Shown piece after piece: positions 26,301-32,400 of a DNA stretch of 64,000 nt (position 1 is its first letter; each line of letters starts with the position of its first letter). The notes under the pieces are model-generated. The model ran no database searches and was not told the DNA's origin. It saw only the letters and a list, made by a program, of their open reading frames with translations. Source of the DNA: Paralvinella palmiformis. Taxonomy: Eukaryota; Annelida; Polychaeta; Terebellida; Alvinellidae. The stretch lies in the NCBI GenBank assembly GCA_025642065.1, contig JAODUP010001156.1:60104-124103 (forward strand). The letters run 5' to 3'. The translations under genes and the position numbers were made by a program.

Positions 26301-29094
26301 GCTGGCGTAATTAAAACTTTGAAATTTAAATATTTTTTTCATTTTACCTGAGATGCCATTTTTATGTCCAATGTGAAAAAATTACTGTATTTGAATGGTA
26401 TTTGTTTAACTTTCATGGAGGTCTGATCTTCATAACTTTTGCACTAACTCTGTCTAGTGTCAAAATATTTGACTAGACCTGCAGGTCCAGTAAGGCTACG
26501 AGTTAGTTTCATACACTGTGACTTGATCTAGTCACTCTAGTCACTGGTGACTTACTGTTGAATACAGGTCATTTCGGGACAAGACCGAATCGGGACAAGA
26601 CCAATTCTGGGACTACTATTATATTTACCGCATAAAACAATGTTAATATACAAGCAAACATGTAGGTTATGTAACTTTCTATATTAAATAAAGTTTTAAC
26701 ACCTCCACAAATGAAGAAAAATAACATACATGATAAAACATTCCTAATAATGAATTGCCTATAATGACGAGTAAGTGTAATTCGTAATTGTATGTACTTG
26801 ATCACAACGCTTCATCTGGGTATCTTAAAAGACAACTGGGGCAATTACTAATTGGATGTACATTACATGGGTTGGCAGGTTTCTGAAAAGACAGTTAAAA
26901 ACCATGGTTTTTACCATCCCATCAGAAATATCTTTCTGACGTCTAAATTGGCAGAAATATCTTACTGACGTGTAAAACGTCAGAAACTCATACTTTAAAA
27001 AAATGGTTTAAAGGCATAAAATAACTGGAAAAAGACTCTCAGCTGTGCTATTTTCCCAATGTACACACTGTAATATACAATTGTTTAAATGTGCTTGATC
27101 TATTTGCAGTTAATAATGATCACAGAAATAATCACTAGAACTACTCATATGAATTAATTAGCTTTAGTAAAAGAACTCCTTGAGTTGGCAAGAACAACCA
27201 AGCCATTAATTGTATTAAGCCTATCACAGTTAATAATGATCACAGCAGTGAGGAATAAAACTATTCCTATGGTGTTGGAGTATCAAAGCAATTGCAGGCC
27301 GAGTTGGTAAGCTCCAATCTCAGTGCAGATAATAATAATAATAGTCAAAATGGCAGTTTTTAACGTGGCTGGCAGCCTCAAATGAGAGACGTATATGGTC
27401 TGTAATTTACAGCTTCCCCACAGAGACTAATTCTAAATAAATTTAGAATATATAGCATGTTCGGTGTAGGAAAACTTGCCAGTTGCCTGGCTGGATGAAA
27501 ATCTCCCCCTACTGTAGTGCCACGACTGAGGCGTGAACCTGCAACCTCCTGCACAGAATGACCATAGCCATAGGTAAATAGTCTCACGCTCTACCTGTGA
27601 GGCCAAAGAGGCAGATCAGGTCCTAAATTGCAATCTGGCATTTGGAGCAGTGTTGAGGTGCAAACTGATTGGCCCAATGTACTTGTTTGTATCAAATAGT
27701 TTAAATTAAGTATATGCAAATTAAACCATGTATTCAACACAGCTTCAGAAAGTTATTCACATTCAGAACAGCATTATGGTGAAAAGCATAAGACAAGTAA
27801 TCCATGTCTTATATGTACAAGGGAAATGTGTATATAAATAGCAAGGCCCTGGAATGCGATGGTTGCCAGAGGTGGTGTCACATCAAATGTGGTATAAAAG
27901 GGGTCCGTCGATCTTGGCCCACATATTCCAAGCAGGTTAACATTAAAATAGTTGCTCATACCATAATGTCAATCAATGGGCCAAGATCGATGTGAGTATC
28001 ATCAATATATGTTATTTTGGCTCATTATGCATTAAAGTGTTTATTGTAAATATGTTTTGGGATGCCGCCGAACTCAGCCCACCTGTGCATTTTTCAACCA
28101 GGGGATTAGGTGCATGAATGGGTATATTATGCACACCACTGTTATGTTTCATCTGTTCTGTGGGATATATATATATATATATATATATAAAAATCATTCA
28201 CTAACAAATATTTTCAGAGTTACACCACTTTGAAGTGGCATGGGGGTACCTCTAATTATGCCACTTTCGAAATCGCGCTTAATTTTTAGCTGTGTTTGAA
28301 CCATGATAACTTTTTTCCTGCATGAAATGGAAGGCACACCCCTACAACTCAATGGCTGGAAACACTGTGTGGGTTGCCCTCCACGTAACATTCTCAAAGT
28401 CGAGGACCATCCGCTGTATTTGGTGATGTGGCAGCATAGCCGATAGTTAATGAAATATTGCTGGACACTGCTGTGGTGGTGGGGTCGGTGTTCTCGGAGG
28501 ACAATGCCAGCTAGTGGTGGTGTTGTCGGCGATCTCAGATAATTTGAAAGTGTAAAAGCATGTAAACATTCAATTTATGTACACAAACACACATATATTT
28601 AATTAGGGCAACCATTTAATTATACATAACAATACATAGGTGATAGAAGTACCACTTTGACTTTAACAACCAAATAGGTGGGCCGAGATCGACGTATAAA
28701 TAATAAAAGCCAAATATTTAATTAATATACTTGTTGTAGTCTATTATCTGATGTTAAAACTCATGGAAAATTATTTATTATAGAAAGTTACATAACTTAG
28801 AAGTCTACACGTTTGCTCGTATATCAACATTGTTTATGTGACAAATATAATAGTATTTAAAAAAAAATTAAAAGTCCCGATTTTGTCTTGTTCCGAAAAG
28901 ACGGAATGATCGCACACCTTACAGGCTTACTCAGTTACTGTTCTGCTGATTAACACATGATAAGATCACCAGTTCAAGGAAACTATCTAAACATGATATG
29001 CGTATCTATGAAACTGCTGCTATATAAGGCGCCACCACTGCCAAAGACAATGTATAAACAAAAATGTTACGATTAAACATACGTCTTCGATCAT
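1..29094 (-). CDS. RAB3GAP1: Rab3 GTPase-activating protein catalytic subunit (gene level, 3' end outside window)
   Basis: RAB3GAP1 pairs with RAB3GAP2; in animals the complex stimulates GTP hydrolysis by Rab3 and acts as exchange factor for Rab18, in exocytosis, ER and autophagy control. Eighteen exons were placed by reading the minus strand and checking GT/AG sites and phase: 29083-29094, 19547-19599, 19321-19396, 18755-18989, 16633-16831, 16142-16307, 15109-15208, 14799-14880, 14022-14090, 13785-13858, 9904-9999, 8405-8553, 6598-6738, 5013-5185, 4347-4841, 2784-2971, 1347-1468, 963-1059. The phases join without conflict, giving about 842 codons; the human protein is about 980, so roughly 140 or more C-terminal residues lie left of position 1. 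The identity comes from blocks nearly the same as human, such as FEITDFTTASEWERF, RFTYVLQDW, PVTQEPAPMTEDMLEE and ACLLSDMESFKAANPGC. No stop or frameshift interrupts the joined exons. The first exon is the least certain part. Confidence 0.95.
412..490 (+). pseudogene. Non-LTR retrotransposon reverse transcriptase fragment
   Basis: A short plus-strand frame reads GLFIDLKKAFATFDHIHTI, the RT motif A region of non-LTR elements (family consensus FIDLKKAFDTVDH) with the second aspartate region altered. Only about 26 residues are readable before the frame decays. It lies in the 3' intron region of RAB3GAP1, on the opposite strand. Confidence 0.55.
963..1059 (-). CDS. RAB3GAP1: RAB3GAP1 exon 18 (last one in window)
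   Basis: It encodes VLHWLSSMKPADVALHLMPM then LIHASVTKLLEQ, matching human VLHYLAIQKPADLARHLLPC and VIHAAVLK. The acceptor is CTTGTCAG and the donor GTATAT. The human protein has about 160 further residues; I found no convincing continuation in 1-962. Confidence 0.9.
1347..1468 (-). CDS. RAB3GAP1: RAB3GAP1 exon 17
   Basis: It encodes QLSQRMQIPGNVWTEVWQSA then NPVPAHRQRRLFDDTKEAEK, matching human MWVEAWETAKPIPARRQRR and LFDDTREAEK. The acceptor is CTTCAG and the donor GTTCGA. Ends in phase 0. Confidence 0.94.
1469..2783. other. RAB3GAP1 intron 16, no gene seen
   Basis: Intronic AT-rich sequence. Short open frames here (for example around 1766-1948) have no recognisable content. No clear repeat element was identified. 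Confidence 0.6.
2784..2971 (-). CDS. RAB3GAP1: RAB3GAP1 exon 16 (catalytic block)
   Basis: It encodes LGTSAEGANLRARMQSACLL, SDMESFKAANPGCTLSDF and VRWYSPRDWI, the best conserved part of the family. From memory of the literature, the arginine essential for GAP activity in the human protein lies in this block; the sequence shows conserved arginines here. The reading frame continues past the donor GTACGC, but exon 17 shows the true join is at AAAG, giving KGQLS as in human KGELS. Confidence 0.95.
2972..4029. other. RAB3GAP1 intron 15, left part
   Basis: No coding signal beyond the flanking exons. A degraded copy of the SINE described at 4030-4278 begins near 3937 (GGCCACTTTTGTGCATGC and GGTGAAACACCC are recognisable). 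Confidence 0.5.
4030..4278 (-). repeat. tRNA-derived SINE (family 1) plus flank, left arm of an inverted duplication
   Basis: The core reads TTATGGCCACCTTTGTGCAC through to GATTTGAACTCAGG and CCGTGCTACTG, which reversed is a tRNA-like head (B-box-like GAGTTCAAATC) followed by a family-specific body. The same 250 bp, including non-SINE flank on both sides, recurs in opposite orientation at 10183-10450. Related SINEs without this flank occur near 18524, 45862, 55875 and 58405. Confidence 0.75.
4347..4841 (-). CDS. RAB3GAP1: RAB3GAP1 exon 15 (largest exon)
   Basis: It starts with LLHQKLQMLNCCIERK, identical to human, then a long variable Ser/Glu-rich region containing SSEEEFYECLESAEEG (human SDSEEEFFECLSDTEE). 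It ends with PVTQEPAPMTEDMLEE and HAEVLAK, the beginning of the conserved GAP-domain block. The acceptor is CTCCAG and the donor GTAAGA. Confidence 0.96.
5013..5185 (-). CDS. RAB3GAP1: RAB3GAP1 exon 14
   Basis: It encodes EIFKQFKSAPVDSLCYRLAV, YGGLRAVIHLWQEFVLEM and RYRWENMILIP, matching human NQFKSAPSDSLTYKLAL, GGLKGVAHLWQEFVLEM and RFRWENNFLIP. The acceptor is ATACAG and the donor GTAAGT. Confidence 0.95.
5690..6256 (+). repeat. Minisatellite, 28-29 bp unit, about 20 copies
   Basis: The unit is CCTCATTCACAGCTAATTTA followed by TATTATTTT(T). Copies are nearly identical and differ mostly in the T-run length. The array lies in RAB3GAP1 intron 13. On the plus strand each unit has a pyrimidine run followed by TTCACAG, resembling a 3' splice site antisense to the host gene. 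Confidence 0.95.
6598..6738 (-). CDS. RAB3GAP1: RAB3GAP1 exon 13
   Basis: It begins FIFPDAKNEAKTSNN, matching human LFPDAVSEK, followed by a variable Ser/Gln/Glu-rich segment ending GDGDSQKYT. The acceptor is TTACAG and the donor GTAAGT. Only the first few residues are strongly conserved; phase and donor support the rest. Confidence 0.87.
7143..7400 (-). repeat. tRNA-derived SINE family 3, copy 1
   Basis: This shares GGCAGTT, TGGTTTGTAATTTAC(T/A)GCTTC, TTAGAATTTA-like and GCCAGTTGACTGGCTGGATG blocks with 27345-27612. The right end reversed reads as a tRNA-like segment (GGGTTCAAATCCCAGC). It lies in RAB3GAP1 intron 12. Confidence 0.7.
7897..8054. repeat. AT-rich MITE-like repeat ending in GACCCCATGTCTG
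   Basis: This is rich in the motif AAGTATTTAAATAC on both strands and ends TTTGACCCCATGTCTG, the terminal motif of the hAT-type MITE at 21032-21358. A similar AAGTATTT-rich block lies at 30335-30440. The left terminal repeat is not visible, so this copy is truncated or only shares its end. Confidence 0.5.
8405..8553 (-). CDS. RAB3GAP1: RAB3GAP1 exon 12
   Basis: It encodes DVSQALSRLTEPVPYNLPSL and ends TTLNEILL; human has ITHALSKLTEPASVPIHKL and DVLNTILL. The acceptor is ATAACAG and the donor GTAATG. Ends in phase 0. Confidence 0.92.
8941..9130 (+). repeat. Tandem repeat, 50-bp unit, nearly 4 copies
   Basis: Units start at 8941, 8991, 9041 and 9091 (AGGAGCCAAATGAAGGTCAT, then CATAAGATACC and GTGTGATATTAAA). 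They differ at one or two bases; the last is partial. Intronic. Confidence 0.95.
9174..9300 (+). repeat. Short tandem array of TATGTTTCATATCCTTAAGT
   Basis: Four imperfect copies of a roughly 28-bp unit containing TATGTTTCATATCCTTAAGT and GTTGTATA. It follows the 50-bp array after a short spacer. Confidence 0.85.
9904..9999 (-). CDS. RAB3GAP1: RAB3GAP1 exon 11
   Basis: It encodes GDYLQEFVLLCQRKESTGQL then LGRTIGEPVDDT, matching human GDFVTEFFKICRRKESTDEI and LGRS. The acceptor is TTCCTAG and the donor GTAAGT. The intron before it is 3.8 kb. Confidence 0.93.
10131..10516 (+). repeat. SINE-bearing segment (10183-10450) flanked by 50-bp direct repeats
   Basis: The blocks 10131-10180 and 10467-10516 both read GACTAGAGGCAGTTTAGA, then CACATTTCAAAA and GATACTAATACCATA, differing at a few bases. 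Between them is the inverted copy of 4030-4278. The SINE tRNA head (CAGTAGCACGGTTGATCGCA, GAGTTCAAATC) is in plus orientation. Confidence 0.85.
11932..12023. repeat. Long near-perfect hairpin (39-40 bp arms)
   Basis: The left arm 11932-11970 (ATTATTTAACAGACAAATCA onward) is the reverse complement of the right arm 11984-12023, with about two differences, around a 13-base loop. It could be the core of a foldback MITE. A structured RNA cannot be excluded. Confidence 0.9.
13785..13858 (-). CDS. RAB3GAP1: RAB3GAP1 exon 10
   Basis: It encodes DLDPLQAPSWCVRVRMADNP then QCLLG, matching human DLDPIQAPHWSVRVRKAENP and QCLLG. The acceptor is GTTTCAG and the donor GTGAGG. Confidence 0.95.
14022..14090 (-). 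CDS. RAB3GAP1: RAB3GAP1 exon 9
   Basis: It encodes SELHLSATWPSLSEEMIVDN followed by DVYS, matching human SELHLATTWPHLTEGIIVDN and DVYS. The acceptor is TATGCAG and the donor GTGAGT. Phase agrees with neighbours. Confidence 0.95.
14799..14880 (-). CDS. RAB3GAP1: RAB3GAP1 exon 8
   Basis: It encodes DLDSCTAEEVGITEFGELPF followed by GSCEDPV, matching human GGLEFGKLPFGACEDPI. The acceptor is AATAG, with no strong pyrimidine tract, and the donor is GTAGGG. A dispersed repeat begins immediately upstream (14883), so the acceptor region is made largely of repeat sequence. Confidence 0.9.
14883..14968 (-). repeat. Dispersed repeat end, inverted copy of 63748-63835
   Basis: This shares ACAGCGCCTTTGAATGGCTC and CTGCTAGTAAGGGCGCTTTA with the right end of the window in reverse orientation. 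It touches the acceptor side of RAB3GAP1 exon 8. Confidence 0.85.
15109..15208 (-). CDS. RAB3GAP1: RAB3GAP1 exon 7
   Basis: It encodes NSPVADHSLVSVAVRFTYVL and QDWINYSWPQQPP, matching human VSIAIRFTYVLQDWQQY and FWPQQPP. The acceptor is TTTTAG and the donor GTGAGT. Exon end phase 1. Confidence 0.95.
16142..16307 (-). CDS. RAB3GAP1: RAB3GAP1 exon 6
   Basis: It encodes SQVPIFIQVHQRWRRLFLG and FRTSFEMVHLKNIPHQHSHM, then AGLLDVFRAKI, aligning with human CQVPLFVQIHHKWRRMYVG, RTDFEMVHLRKVPNQYTHL and SGLLDIFKSKI. The acceptor is CTCACAG and the donor GTGAGT. Confidence 0.95.
16633..16831 (-). CDS. RAB3GAP1: RAB3GAP1 exon 5
   Basis: It encodes EVIPLVWQDM, then NDFPGRCHCLCRWYGLRDF and LSESRANLLMSSVAIALHNT, matching human NDFPPRAHCLVRWYGLREFVV and LSESKCNLLLSSVSIALGNT. 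The acceptor is TTTCAG and the donor GTAATC. Phase agrees on both sides. Confidence 0.95.
17455..17636 (+). repeat. Tandem repeat, 37-bp unit, 5 copies, inside the Pogo-type relic
   Basis: The unit contains CTGTTAATTACTCCCAAAGC and TGACACATGTC. One copy lacks two bases and the last two carry TCTC for TCCC. It lies just before the transposase remnant. Confidence 0.93.
17648..18258 (+). pseudogene. Pogo/Tigger-like DDE transposase remnant
   Basis: Readable blocks are LPPMVIFKRKTMPKEKF, HPKGWMDTDGMLIWLQKVW, SLLIWDQFSAHLTDKVK, then after a one-base frameshift near 17880 NTDIAVIAGGLTSILQPLD and INHPFKCKLRELWSAWM. A second frameshift near 18120 leads to an acidic tail (DLDSTEDDELWDE). These are characteristic of the DDE_1 domain of Pogo-like transposases; LLIWDQFSAH holds the second catalytic Asp. 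No intact product is expected. Confidence 0.88.
18524..18680 (-). repeat. tRNA-derived SINE family 1 copy
   Basis: GATGTTTTATGGCCACTTTT and ATGGGCCGAGTGACCTCC are followed by a tRNA-like end (reversed head, CGTGCTACCAACTAGACC, ATGGAGG). Intronic. Confidence 0.7.
18755..18989 (-). CDS. RAB3GAP1: RAB3GAP1 exon 4 with acidic lineage-specific insert
   Basis: It begins GELTTGKWQETVESLQFADF, matching the human segment ending SFADFKF. After the conserved part comes a long Ser/Glu/Asp-rich stretch (LSNNEEEQGSGESGQSEVEE region) before the next conserved block; it is clearly longer than the human linker. The acceptor is TTTCAG and the donor GTTTGT. The acidic stretch is probably a disordered loop. Confidence 0.9.
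19321..19396 (-). CDS. RAB3GAP1: RAB3GAP1 exon 3
   Basis: It encodes (R)FIAKLEEIIHEWKLTF followed by a lysine-rich stretch, matching human RFISKVEEVLNDWKL. The acceptor is GATAG and the donor GTTAGT; it ends in phase 0. Confidence 0.92.
19547..19599 (-). CDS. RAB3GAP1: RAB3GAP1 exon 2
   Basis: It encodes ESDVFEITDFTTASEWE plus two bases of an Arg codon, almost identical to the human N-terminus. It has a TTCAG acceptor and a GTACTG donor, and it ends in phase 2, completed by exon 3. Confidence 0.93.
20056..20500. repeat. MITE-like element with GTTTAAcc-type inverted ends
   Basis: The left end GAGTTGGCGAGCTTAAACCT and right end TTTAATCCTGATTAAACTCC / AACTC are imperfect inverted repeats. The interior repeats GGGTTAAA motifs in both orientations. 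A related palindromic block lies at 21505-21610. No coding capacity. Confidence 0.55.
20690..21415 (-). pseudogene. hAT-type transposase fragment, split by a MITE
   Basis: The minus strand reads MDIFKVEEDELY before the MITE and LYSKYISMVLGALENSGSKW, then TASVLDPQFKLNWC after it. The LDPxFKLxWC block is typical of hAT (ZBED-like) transposases. If the MITE and one copy of the duplicated target are left out of consideration, the frame continues across the site. The BED finger and the C-terminal dimerisation domain are not seen, so this is a relic. Confidence 0.75.
21032..21358. mobile_element. hAT-type MITE with 8-bp target duplication
   Basis: It begins CAGACATGGGGTCAATTCC and ends GAATTGACCCCATGTCTG, near-perfect terminal inverted repeats, and is 327 bp long with no coding potential. 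The flanking octamers are GTACAATG (21024-21031) and GTACAATT (21359-21366), 7 of 8 identical, as expected for hAT insertion. Family members lie at 30789 and 32874. Confidence 0.9.
23283..23350 (+). repeat. Microsatellite (TA)n(TG)n
   Basis: An alternating TA run near 23311-23337 is followed by a TG run. An open frame across it is low-complexity only. Confidence 0.9.
23540..23840 (+). pseudogene. Non-LTR retrotransposon C-terminal fragment (zinc-knuckle region)
   Basis: The plus strand reads STALCLHCTMNNPVHYLLNC followed by SAHPMYRRRL and LLPEDYKLP. The spacing CxxC-x7-H-x4-C is the usual C-terminal CCHC motif of endonuclease/RT LINE proteins. Upstream sequence does not show an RT domain, so only a 3' fragment remains. 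The clade cannot be assigned. Confidence 0.6.
24640..25140 (+). pseudogene. Possible transposase-like exon remnants
   Basis: The plus strand has FADTKHGVVEATRIADLA and, after a gap, LTGQAVDKFDPDPAIQEWLK with a basic end GSKRKRRP. The second block resembles C-terminal ends of transposon-derived ZNF862/hAT-like proteins. Stops interrupt both blocks. The assignment is weak. Confidence 0.35.
25586..25880 (-). repeat. tRNA-derived SINE family 2 copy
   Basis: It has CCACCACTCACAGGGGAGCA, AGCCGAAATACCCTGAGGGT and TTAACGTGGTCAACCACC, with a tRNA-like head at the right (reversed, AGCCTAGCGGTTAAGCATCC and GGGTTCGATCTC). Other copies are at 30497, 31548, 37073, 60025, 60600 and 62895. Confidence 0.88.
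27345..27612 (-). repeat. tRNA-derived SINE family 3, copy 2 (inside the Mutator-like relic)
   Basis: Blocks shared with 7143-7400 include TGGTCTGTAATTTACAGCTT, AATTTAGAATATA and GCCAGTTGCCTGGCTGGATG. The tRNA-like end is at the right, reversed. Confidence 0.72.
27804..27995 (+). pseudogene. PHD/zinc-finger-like fragment
   Basis: The plus strand reads KALECDGCQRWCHIKCGIK, a CxxC...WCHxxC pattern like half of a PHD finger of the kind carried by some transposons. It is bounded by inverted copies of GATCTTGGCCCA (27911 region) and TGGGCCAAGATC (27976 region). Too short to assign further. Confidence 0.4.
28197..28432 (-). pseudogene. MULE transposase fragment
   Basis: The minus strand reads MVLDFENVTWRATHTVFPAI, then after a stop GCAFHFMQ. 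The DFExA...FP...GCxFH pattern is the signature of the MULE transposase domain, including the catalytic-region Asp and the CxxH motif. At least one in-frame stop is present and flanking domains (FLYWCH, SWIM) are not seen. Confidence 0.75.
29083..29094 (-). CDS. RAB3GAP1: RAB3GAP1 candidate first coding exon (12 nt, MIED)
   Basis: ATG ATC GAA GAC is followed directly by a GTATGT donor and ends in phase 0, exactly what exon 2 (starting in phase 0 at ESDVFEITDF) needs. The human protein also starts with a short acidic stretch before this block. An ETS-type CCGGAAGT lies just upstream, and the start context (AACAACA before ATG) is acceptable. The exon is too short to be proved by similarity, and it implies a 9.5-kb first intron. 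A different first exon between 19600 and 29000 remains possible. Confidence 0.5.
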
Positions 29095-29319
29095 TGTTGT
29101 TACCGGAAGTAGGTCTGACATTATTTTGCACAAAACATGTCATTTATTTCCATAACTCACAAGCGAGATAACAATTTCTCATTTTTAATAAATTGGATGG
29201 TGTAGGTGACGTAAGCATAGGATACGAAGTAGAACACGCTATAACGTCGAAATGTTATAATTCACATAAATACGGATTATCTTCAGTAGCTGTTGCAACG
29301 AGACTACGAGCGTAAAAGA
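29095..29319. promoter_or_regulatory. Divergent promoter between RAB3GAP1 and BCDIN3D
   Basis: These 225 bp separate the proposed minus-strand start (29094) from the BCDIN3D ATG (29320). They contain CCGGAAGT (ETS type, 29103-29110), ATTGG (reverse CCAAT, 29192-29196) and TGACGTAA (CRE-like, 29207-29214). No TATA box is evident. This is the usual make-up of a housekeeping bidirectional promoter; activity is inferred. Confidence 0.55.
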
Positions 29320-29490
29320 ATGGCTAAAGTTGGACAGCCAGGGGCAGCGCCTTTAGGAAATTTCATTAATTATTATGACTTTAATCCAGCTGATAGACGT
29401 ATTAATTTTCTACCAAAGGAATTATTGTCAACTCTTCTTCTAACTCAAAGAAAAGAAATAATAATCCTTGATATTGGCTGTAATTCCGGG
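29320..29490 (+). CDS. BCDIN3D: BCDIN3D exon 1
   Basis: It comprises 57 codons, from MAKVGQPGAAPLGNF to LDIGCNSG, and ends GGG before the donor GTAAAT (phase 0). It holds SAM motif I. Confidence 0.93.
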
Positions 29491-32400
29491 GTAAATCTGA
29501 CTATTAATTGGATTGGTTCAGTTATAGAGTTAAATATTAATTTATTATTAGTCATAGACTTATTGAAATATTTAATTAGATAACTTTATGGTTCCTTTTT
29601 TAAACATCCATAGTATTATACAGTTATATTTCTTTCAAACACACACATATTATATATATATATATATCATTTATATGACATGTAAGTAATATAGGATGTT
29701 TATTATTATCATTAATAATAATATAATGAGACCTGCTTAAACTTAAAAGGAAATCCAGAAGTCATCGTTATACATACCAACAACCAAACTGCTTTGAGTC
29801 ATAATGTCACATGGTGTGTATATAGCACACAGTCTAATCCTGATTTGTTTATATAGTTTGCACGGATGATTTAGATCTAAGCTGCTTAATTGAATTATTG
29901 TGACAATGTAAGTTAAAAGTAATATAGATTATCTTAGTGACAACAGCTATGTCAGCAATCTGAAACAGGATTGGCATTGAGATTGATATCATGCACATAT
30001 CACTAGCAGGTATGGGGTCAAACACATTGAAATGTGTTTACACCTGAGGAACATAAGATGTTCAAAATTCTCATCAGTCAGACGAGGAAAGGTGAGATCT
30101 GCTCATTGGATTTACTCACAAGATGTTTCATATTATCCTTTAATCCCTTTTAATTATACTACATCAGAAGTCATTACATAAAAGATATCATTAATTGCAA
30201 TTCCTTATGATCACAGAGAGAAGACAATTCCTTCATGGTTGTGTGTGTGCAATTCAGTGATCAGATTATTTCCTGAAACAAATCATGTTGGTGACAAAAT
30301 ATTCAGATCAAAACATGAAATAATTTTAGAAAAGTATTTTAATGTATTTGAAGATGTATTTGAAAAATCAAATACTTTGTGAAAGTATTTAAGTACAAAT
30401 ACTTTATGATAAGCTCAAATACTTGAAAAAAGTATTTAAATACCTACCTCTTTCTAACTTATACGTTCAAGCCATATATACTCCCCTGCATGTTCAGAGG
30501 TCGAAACTTTTCCAGGGATTAATTTCTCGGCTCACTACATCGTGGGTGGCTGACCACGTTAAATGGCGCTGCCGTCTCCACTGAATTATTTAAAATAAAG
30601 GGGGACGTTAAAACCCCCTGAGGACGTAAAACACTCTGGCAGTGACCACCCTCAGGGTATTTCGGCTCCATCTTTCCGTACTGCTCCCCTGTGAGTGGTG
30701 GGGGAGGAGGTTTCTCAACCACTCCAACATAGAGGCTGTGCTGATTAAGCGACAGCCTGGGGATTCTCCCCGAACAACAAAACCAAACCAGACATGGGCT
30801 CAATTCCATTTTGTCAATTCCAATTCCCACTTAATTCCATTTGGTCAATTTCACCTAAAGGTTACCAATTCAATTCCACTTTTTTCCAACTTTTTTTGTC
30901 TACTACTTTTCACCATGAGTAGGTACCCCGAGAACCTACTGGAATACCTACTCTGAGTAGTGTATATTCCAAGTAGGATTGTTATGGAAGAAATATTTCT
31001 GAATTTAAAAAAATTAAATGGTATCACCACTAATGTGATTTTCATTGCAAATACTGCGAAGAGAATTGAAATGTAAAGTGGTACCAATTAACAAGCCAGG
31101 ATCAGTGTTTTCGGAGGCCAATGTTTGTAAAATAAACTAAAAATAGCATGTAAAGCATATAATTGTAACTGTTTTCCCATCTTGGTGATAAGGAAATATA
31201 GTGTTATCAGCAGGCGTGTTGTTGATAATCTTATAATATTGTTCTGTGGGTCAAATTTTTTGTCTGAAACCAATGTTATGTGGTGCCTTCCCATTTATAT
31301 CGTCACTTTCTAATACACATAGGTCTACTATCGTATCTCATCATGAAAGAGATGCCTAGCTCAGATCTGTATACAGTAACAGCTGTATACAATAACAGCT
31401 GCTCATTTTTGGACTTAAATATTTTATGTTTATGTTAGAAATTTATATACTAATGATGATATACCAATTTTATACCTAAAGGTAATATAATTAATAAAAC
31501 CCCACACTGATTTTTAAGGCCTTACTTTTTTACAGAATCTCCAAGGTCTGCACCTGCTCCGGTGGTTAAGCATGTTGCACTTCGTGGCAAGTGTCACTAG
31601 TTAGATCCCATCAAGAGGTCAAAACTTTTACAGATATTAATTTCTTGGCATGCAACATCATTGGTGGCTGACCATCTCCACTGAATTAATTACAAAAGGG
31701 GCGATGTTTAAGATCCCCGAGGACGTAATCCACTCTGGCAGTGACCACCCTCAGGATCTCCATCTTTTTATGCTGCTCCCCTGTGAGTGGTGGGGGTGGA
31801 GATACGAATGACCACTCAATGAAAAGGGACCACGTTGGAAATAAGTGCTCGCACTTTCATGTGCTATCCCCATTTCAAGATTATAGATCATGAATCAAAA
31901 GGAAATCAATCAAACAAATCTTTAAAGTGTGCATCGCAAAGATATTAAATCTACTACATACCAATTTCCAACTGGTATACTTTGATGGATCACATCGATA
32001 CATTGATACTATTATAAATCTACCTGTACAACTAGGTCCCATTCAAAACCTCCCCTCCCCAACATCATTAGACACAAACATTTTAAGTTAAACTCAAATT
32101 TTGGGTGCATACTTCTAAGTATGAGAATGGGGTATTTTAATAATAAGTTATCAACTGAAAGCCATTATTCTCTGTTTGCCTTAGTTCTCCTTTAATTAGA
32201 GATATACCTTAAGTAGTAAATATATTCTCAATAACCATTTATTGCCAAGATTTTATTTAGATACCATTTATTTAATAGGAGAAAACAGCTTTTCCTAACT
32301 ATTACATTACTGTGATTTACACCAGATTGGAATTGATTACTTGTTTAAAAATGGAATTGAGAAATTTGGAATTGAAATTTCCTATAAACAAAATTAAATC

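Larger units (their letters stand above)
26568..28902. mobile_element. Mutator-like element relic with about 130-bp terminal inverted repeats
   Basis: The left end GTCATTTCGGGACAAGACC (26568-26697) and the reversed right end GTCTTTTCGGAACAAGAC (28770-28902) align over about 130 bp, including AATATAC(A/G)AGCAAAC(A/G)TGTAG and GTTATGTAACTTTCTATA. Inside are a MULE transposase fragment on the minus strand, a SINE and a PHD-like fragment. A clear 9-bp target duplication was not found. Heavily degraded. Confidence 0.75.
19600..29082. other. RAB3GAP1 putative first intron, transposon-rich
   Basis: This assumes exon 1 is at 29083. It holds the repeats listed separately (20056-20500, 20690-21415, 23540-23840, 24640-25140, 25586-25880, 26568-28902). 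The stretches 19800-20050, 21620-23280 and 23850-24640 show no recognisable gene. A 143-codon open frame at 22118-22549 has no family-like features. Confidence 0.5.

Noticed and set aside
29293..29319. Upstream extension of BCDIN3D
   Set aside because: The frame is open from a TTG, but the first ATG is at 29320 and homology does not need the extension.
30519..30956. Two overlapping frames of about 100 codons
   Set aside because: They fall wholly within a SINE and the start of a MITE.
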